A DNA stretch of 7,412 bases, taken from NCBI GenBank assembly GCA_964539925.1, contig CAZILB010000172.1:1-7412 (forward strand). The letters run 5' to 3'. The translations under genes were made by a program, and so were the position numbers. Source of the DNA: DP-20 sp964539925 (GTDB lineage: Bacteria; Desulfobacterota; Binatia; UBA9968). Under the pieces are notes generated by a model. That model was given only the letters and a program-made list of their open reading frames with translations, was not told the origin of the DNA and did no database searches. Of this stretch, positions 6,062 to 7,412 are shown one piece after another (the first letter of the stretch is position 1; every line of letters starts with the position of its first letter).

Positions 6062-6838
6062 ATGAAGCAGAAGCCACAAAATTTCGAAGTGGACCGCATG
6101 AGCCAGGATTCCTGGAGGATGTTTCGCACCATGGGCGAATACGCCGTCGGTTTTGACCGCATGAGCCGGCTCAAGGCTCCCGCGGTCACCGTCTTTGGCA
6201 GCGCGCGCACTGAAATTACCAGCCGCTACTACAATCTTGCCCAAACCCTGGGCAAGGCACTGGCTGAAGCCGGATTTGCGGTCGCTACCGGCGGCGGGCC
6301 GGGAATCATGGAGGCGGCCAATCGCGGCGCCTTCGAGGCCGGCGGCATCAGCATCGGTCTCAACATCGTCTTGGAACATGAGCAAAGGCCCAATCCCTAC
6401 CAGACTCTCTCGCTGGATTTTGAGTATTTCCATGCGCGCAAAGTGATGCTGGCGAAATACAGCGTCGGCTTCGTGGTATTTCCCGGCGGCTTCGGCACGC
6501 TGGACGAGCTTGCGGAAGTTTTGACCCTCGTGCAGACGCAAAAGCTCCATGCTTTTCCGATTTATCTTGTCGGGAGCGAGTATTGGTCCGGTCTCGTGGA
6601 GTGGTTTGAAAATACCCTCGCGCAAAACGGCGCCATCGCCGGCGACGATCTCAAACTGTTCAAGGTGCTGGACGAGGTCGGGCAAATTCCGTCCGATATC
6701 AAGCGCTATTACAAATCCGCCGGCCATGCCGGATTCAAAATTCCCAGTCACAAGGATCGCGAACGGGCTGCGGGAAAAACGGATTTCTCCGAACGCGCCG
6801 GGCGGCGCCGCGCGAAATTATTTTCCCAGAGCGATTGA
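6062..6838 (+). CDS. LOG-family Rossmann-fold protein (TIGR00730), nucleoside-5'-monophosphate phosphoribohydrolase-like
   Basis: This 258-residue cytoplasmic protein has the two signature motifs of the LOG (formerly 'lysine decarboxylase-like') family: GGGPGIMEAAN (77-87) and PGGFGTLDE (141-149). The Arg of HARKVML (124-130) sits where the family has its catalytic Arg. Characterised relatives split the N-glycosidic bond of cytokinin riboside monophosphates or AMP to give base plus ribose-5-phosphate. The length and the N-terminal segment SWRMFRTMGEYAVGFDRMS (17-35) fit the longer bacterial subgroup. The C-terminal 35 residues are basic and likely disordered. In a bacterium with no plant link visible, a role in purine nucleotide turnover or salvage is more likely than hormone making, but the substrate cannot be assigned from sequence. 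The gene is divergent from the baeRF gene and 272 bp upstream of the binding-protein gene. Confidence 0.92.
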   Translation: MKQKPQNFEVDRMSQDSWRMFRTMGEYAVGFDRMSRLKAPAVTVFGSARTEITSRYYNLAQTLGKALAEAGFAVATGGGPGIMEAANRGAFEAGGISIGLNIVLEHEQRPNPYQTLSLDFEYFHARKVMLAKYSVGFVVFPGGFGTLDELAEVLTLVQTQKLHAFPIYLVGSEYWSGLVEWFENTLAQNGAIAGDDLKLFKVLDEVGQIPSDIKRYYKSAGHAGFKIPSHKDRERAAGKTDFSERAGRRRAKLFSQSD

Positions 6839-6860
6839 CATCACCGCGTCAATAGTTTTT

Positions 6861-7016
6861 CGTAGCATTCTACGCTTCGAGCCGCACGGCGGTTTGCCGT
6901 GCGCGCATGTCAAAAAGTCTGTCCGTACGGTCAAAACTTTTAGACGCAGCGATTGCGTTCCGCAAAAGTCCGGCGCCCATGCGCCGGCGCGAATCTCGAC
7001 GGACGCGCGTCGAGAT
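6861..7016. repeat. Row of consecutive hairpins between LOG and binding-protein genes
   Basis: Five inverted repeats follow one another: CGTAG/CTACG (6861-6874, loop 4), CGCACGGC/GCCGTGCG (6883-6903, loop 5), a two-part stem ACTTTT/AAAAGT enclosing ACGCA/TGCGT (6936-6969), CCGGCGC/GCGCCGG (6970-6987, loop CCAT), and ATCTCGACG/CGTCGAGAT (6993-7016, loop 6). A self-complementary CCGTACGG sits at 6923-6930. The stems are perfect but differ in sequence, so this is not a tandem repeat. No T-run follows any of them, so they are not ordinary terminators. They could be a structured small RNA or untranslated leader, or the remains of palindromic elements. No reading frame here looks coding. Confidence 0.65.
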
Positions 7017-7044
7017 ACACGCCAGGCTCGATCTAAAGCCCGAG

Positions 7045-7091
7045 TCTTTCAAGTCGCGCAACGACAAAACATTTAAGCGACTTACGAAAGA
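7045..7091 (+). promoter_or_regulatory. Bulged 13-bp hairpin in the leader of the binding-protein gene
   Basis: TCTTTC plus AAGTCGC (7045-7057) pairs with GCGACTT (7077-7083) and GAAAGA (7086-7091). This gives 13 base pairs with a 2-nt bulge (AC, 7084-7085) and a 19-nt loop. It ends 7 nt before the GAGGAGGGTGAG ribosome binding region, so it could affect translation or transcript stability. The pairing is seen directly; the regulatory role is inferred. Confidence 0.5.
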
Positions 7092-7100
7092 ACAACACGA

Positions 7101-7105
7101 GGAGG
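7101..7105 (+). promoter_or_regulatory. Ribosome binding site of the binding-protein gene
   Basis: GGAGG lies 5 bases before the ATG at 7111, within the purine-rich stretch GAGGAGGGTGAG. It fixes the start of the partial gene at the right edge. Confidence 0.85.
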
Positions 7106-7110
7106 GTGAG

Positions 7111-7412
7111 ATGATAAATAAGAAAAGTAATGTTTTGGCTTTGACGCTTGCCGCGGGCCTGTTGTTTCTCCTGCCCGGCGCGGCTCCGGGTCAGGCCAAC
7201 TTTTACGAGGGGAAAACGCTGACGGTGATCCTGAGCTCGGATCCCGCGGGAACTGCATCGGTGCGGCTCAGGCCCCTGATCCCGTATCTGCGCAAACATA
7301 TTCCGGGAAATCCTACTGTCATCATCGAGTACATGGAGGGCGGTGGGGGTCGGAAGGGCGCGAACCATATCTTCCGTTCGGTCCGCCCCGACGGCCTGAC
7401 CGTGGGTGCGTT
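7111..7412 (+). CDS. TctC/Bug-family periplasmic solute-binding protein (partial, C-terminus off right edge)
   Basis: One hundred codons are present; full-length members are about 320-340 residues. A Sec-type signal peptide is clear: MINKK, a hydrophobic core at about 8-21, and a likely cut after PGQA (residue 29). The mature protein starts NFYEGKTLTVIL, typical of the tripartite tricarboxylate transporter binding proteins that capture carboxylates or related ligands in the periplasm. KHIPGNPTVIIEYMEGGGGRKGAN and PDGLTVG also match the family consensus. The loop after the first strand reads SSDPAGTASVR, where many relatives have a glycine-rich loop followed by Asp, so the ligand may differ. 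No TctA or TctB membrane subunit is seen in the window; it may lie beyond the edge, or this could be an orphan receptor, as is common in genomes with many such genes. Confidence 0.85.
   Translation, partial: MINKKSNVLALTLAAGLLFLLPGAAPGQANFYEGKTLTVILSSDPAGTASVRLRPLIPYLRKHIPGNPTVIIEYMEGGGGRKGANHIFRSVRPDGLTVGA

Noticed and set aside
5781..6077. N-terminal extension of the baeRF frame to a start at 6077
   Set aside because: The extra 99 residues are Arg/Cys-rich without family similarity and would overlap the LOG start. The ATG at 5780 has a good AGGAG at the right distance.
5909..6751. Minus-strand open frame of 280 codons opposite the LOG gene
   Set aside because: Antisense shadow of a gene with clear GGGPGIMEA and PGGFGTLDE motifs.
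6883..6903. Rho-independent terminator after the LOG gene
   Set aside because: The stem is good, but it is followed by CGCATGTC and then an A-run on the plus strand rather than a T-run.
6839..7110. tRNA gene or integron attC site among the hairpins
   Set aside because: No cloverleaf with a GTTCRA T-loop and no acceptor stem can be drawn. The paired R-box core sequences of attC are not present and there is no integrase.

Overview
The window looks like chromosomal DNA from a GC-rich, Gram-negative, probably uncultivated bacterium. Three things suggest this: a TctC/Bug-type periplasmic binding protein that begins its mature part with FYEGKTL, Shine-Dalgarno sequences of the GGAGG type throughout, and short hairpin-forming repeats between genes. 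The style resembles metagenome lineages formerly grouped with Deltaproteobacteria, such as Binatia. That placement is recollection of style and was not tested.

Layout. Four genes lie on the minus strand and are read right to left: a baeRF-family (archaeo-eukaryotic release-factor-like) protein (4632-5780), a Na+/phosphate cotransporter with a PhoU-like tail (2756-4420), a class III-like polyphosphate kinase PPK2 (1875-2759), and a divergent XFP-type phosphoketolase (start at 1748) that runs off the left edge with 582 codons present. The transporter and PPK2 overlap by 4 bp (ATGA), so they form a coupled pair. The phosphoketolase follows 126 bp later and has its own strong ribosome binding site. 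Two genes lie on the plus strand: a LOG-family nucleoside-monophosphate phosphoribohydrolase (6062-6838), divergent from the baeRF gene, and a TctC/Bug-type solute-binding protein (from 7111) cut by the right edge.

How the genes may work together. The minus-strand block is about phosphate and energy. The transporter brings in Pi, PPK2 exchanges phosphate between polyphosphate and AMP/ADP, and an active phosphoketolase would use Pi to make acetyl-phosphate without ATP. A ribosome-associated release-factor-like protein and an AMP-cleaving LOG enzyme next door fit a theme of low-energy survival. This grouping is an inference from family knowledge and gene order.

Non-coding regions. No gene-free stretch exceeds 300 bp, but three intergenic regions are unusually structured. 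One is a four-copy 7-bp TTGAAC repeat with crossing inverted repeats between ppk2 and the phosphoketolase. The second is a head-to-head pair of 25-bp repeat units upstream of the transporter whose stems differ by compensatory changes. The third is a row of about six perfect or near-perfect hairpins filling the gap before the binding-protein gene, the last of them sitting 7 nt upstream of its ribosome binding site. No tRNA, rRNA, CRISPR array, transposase or prophage gene is visible.
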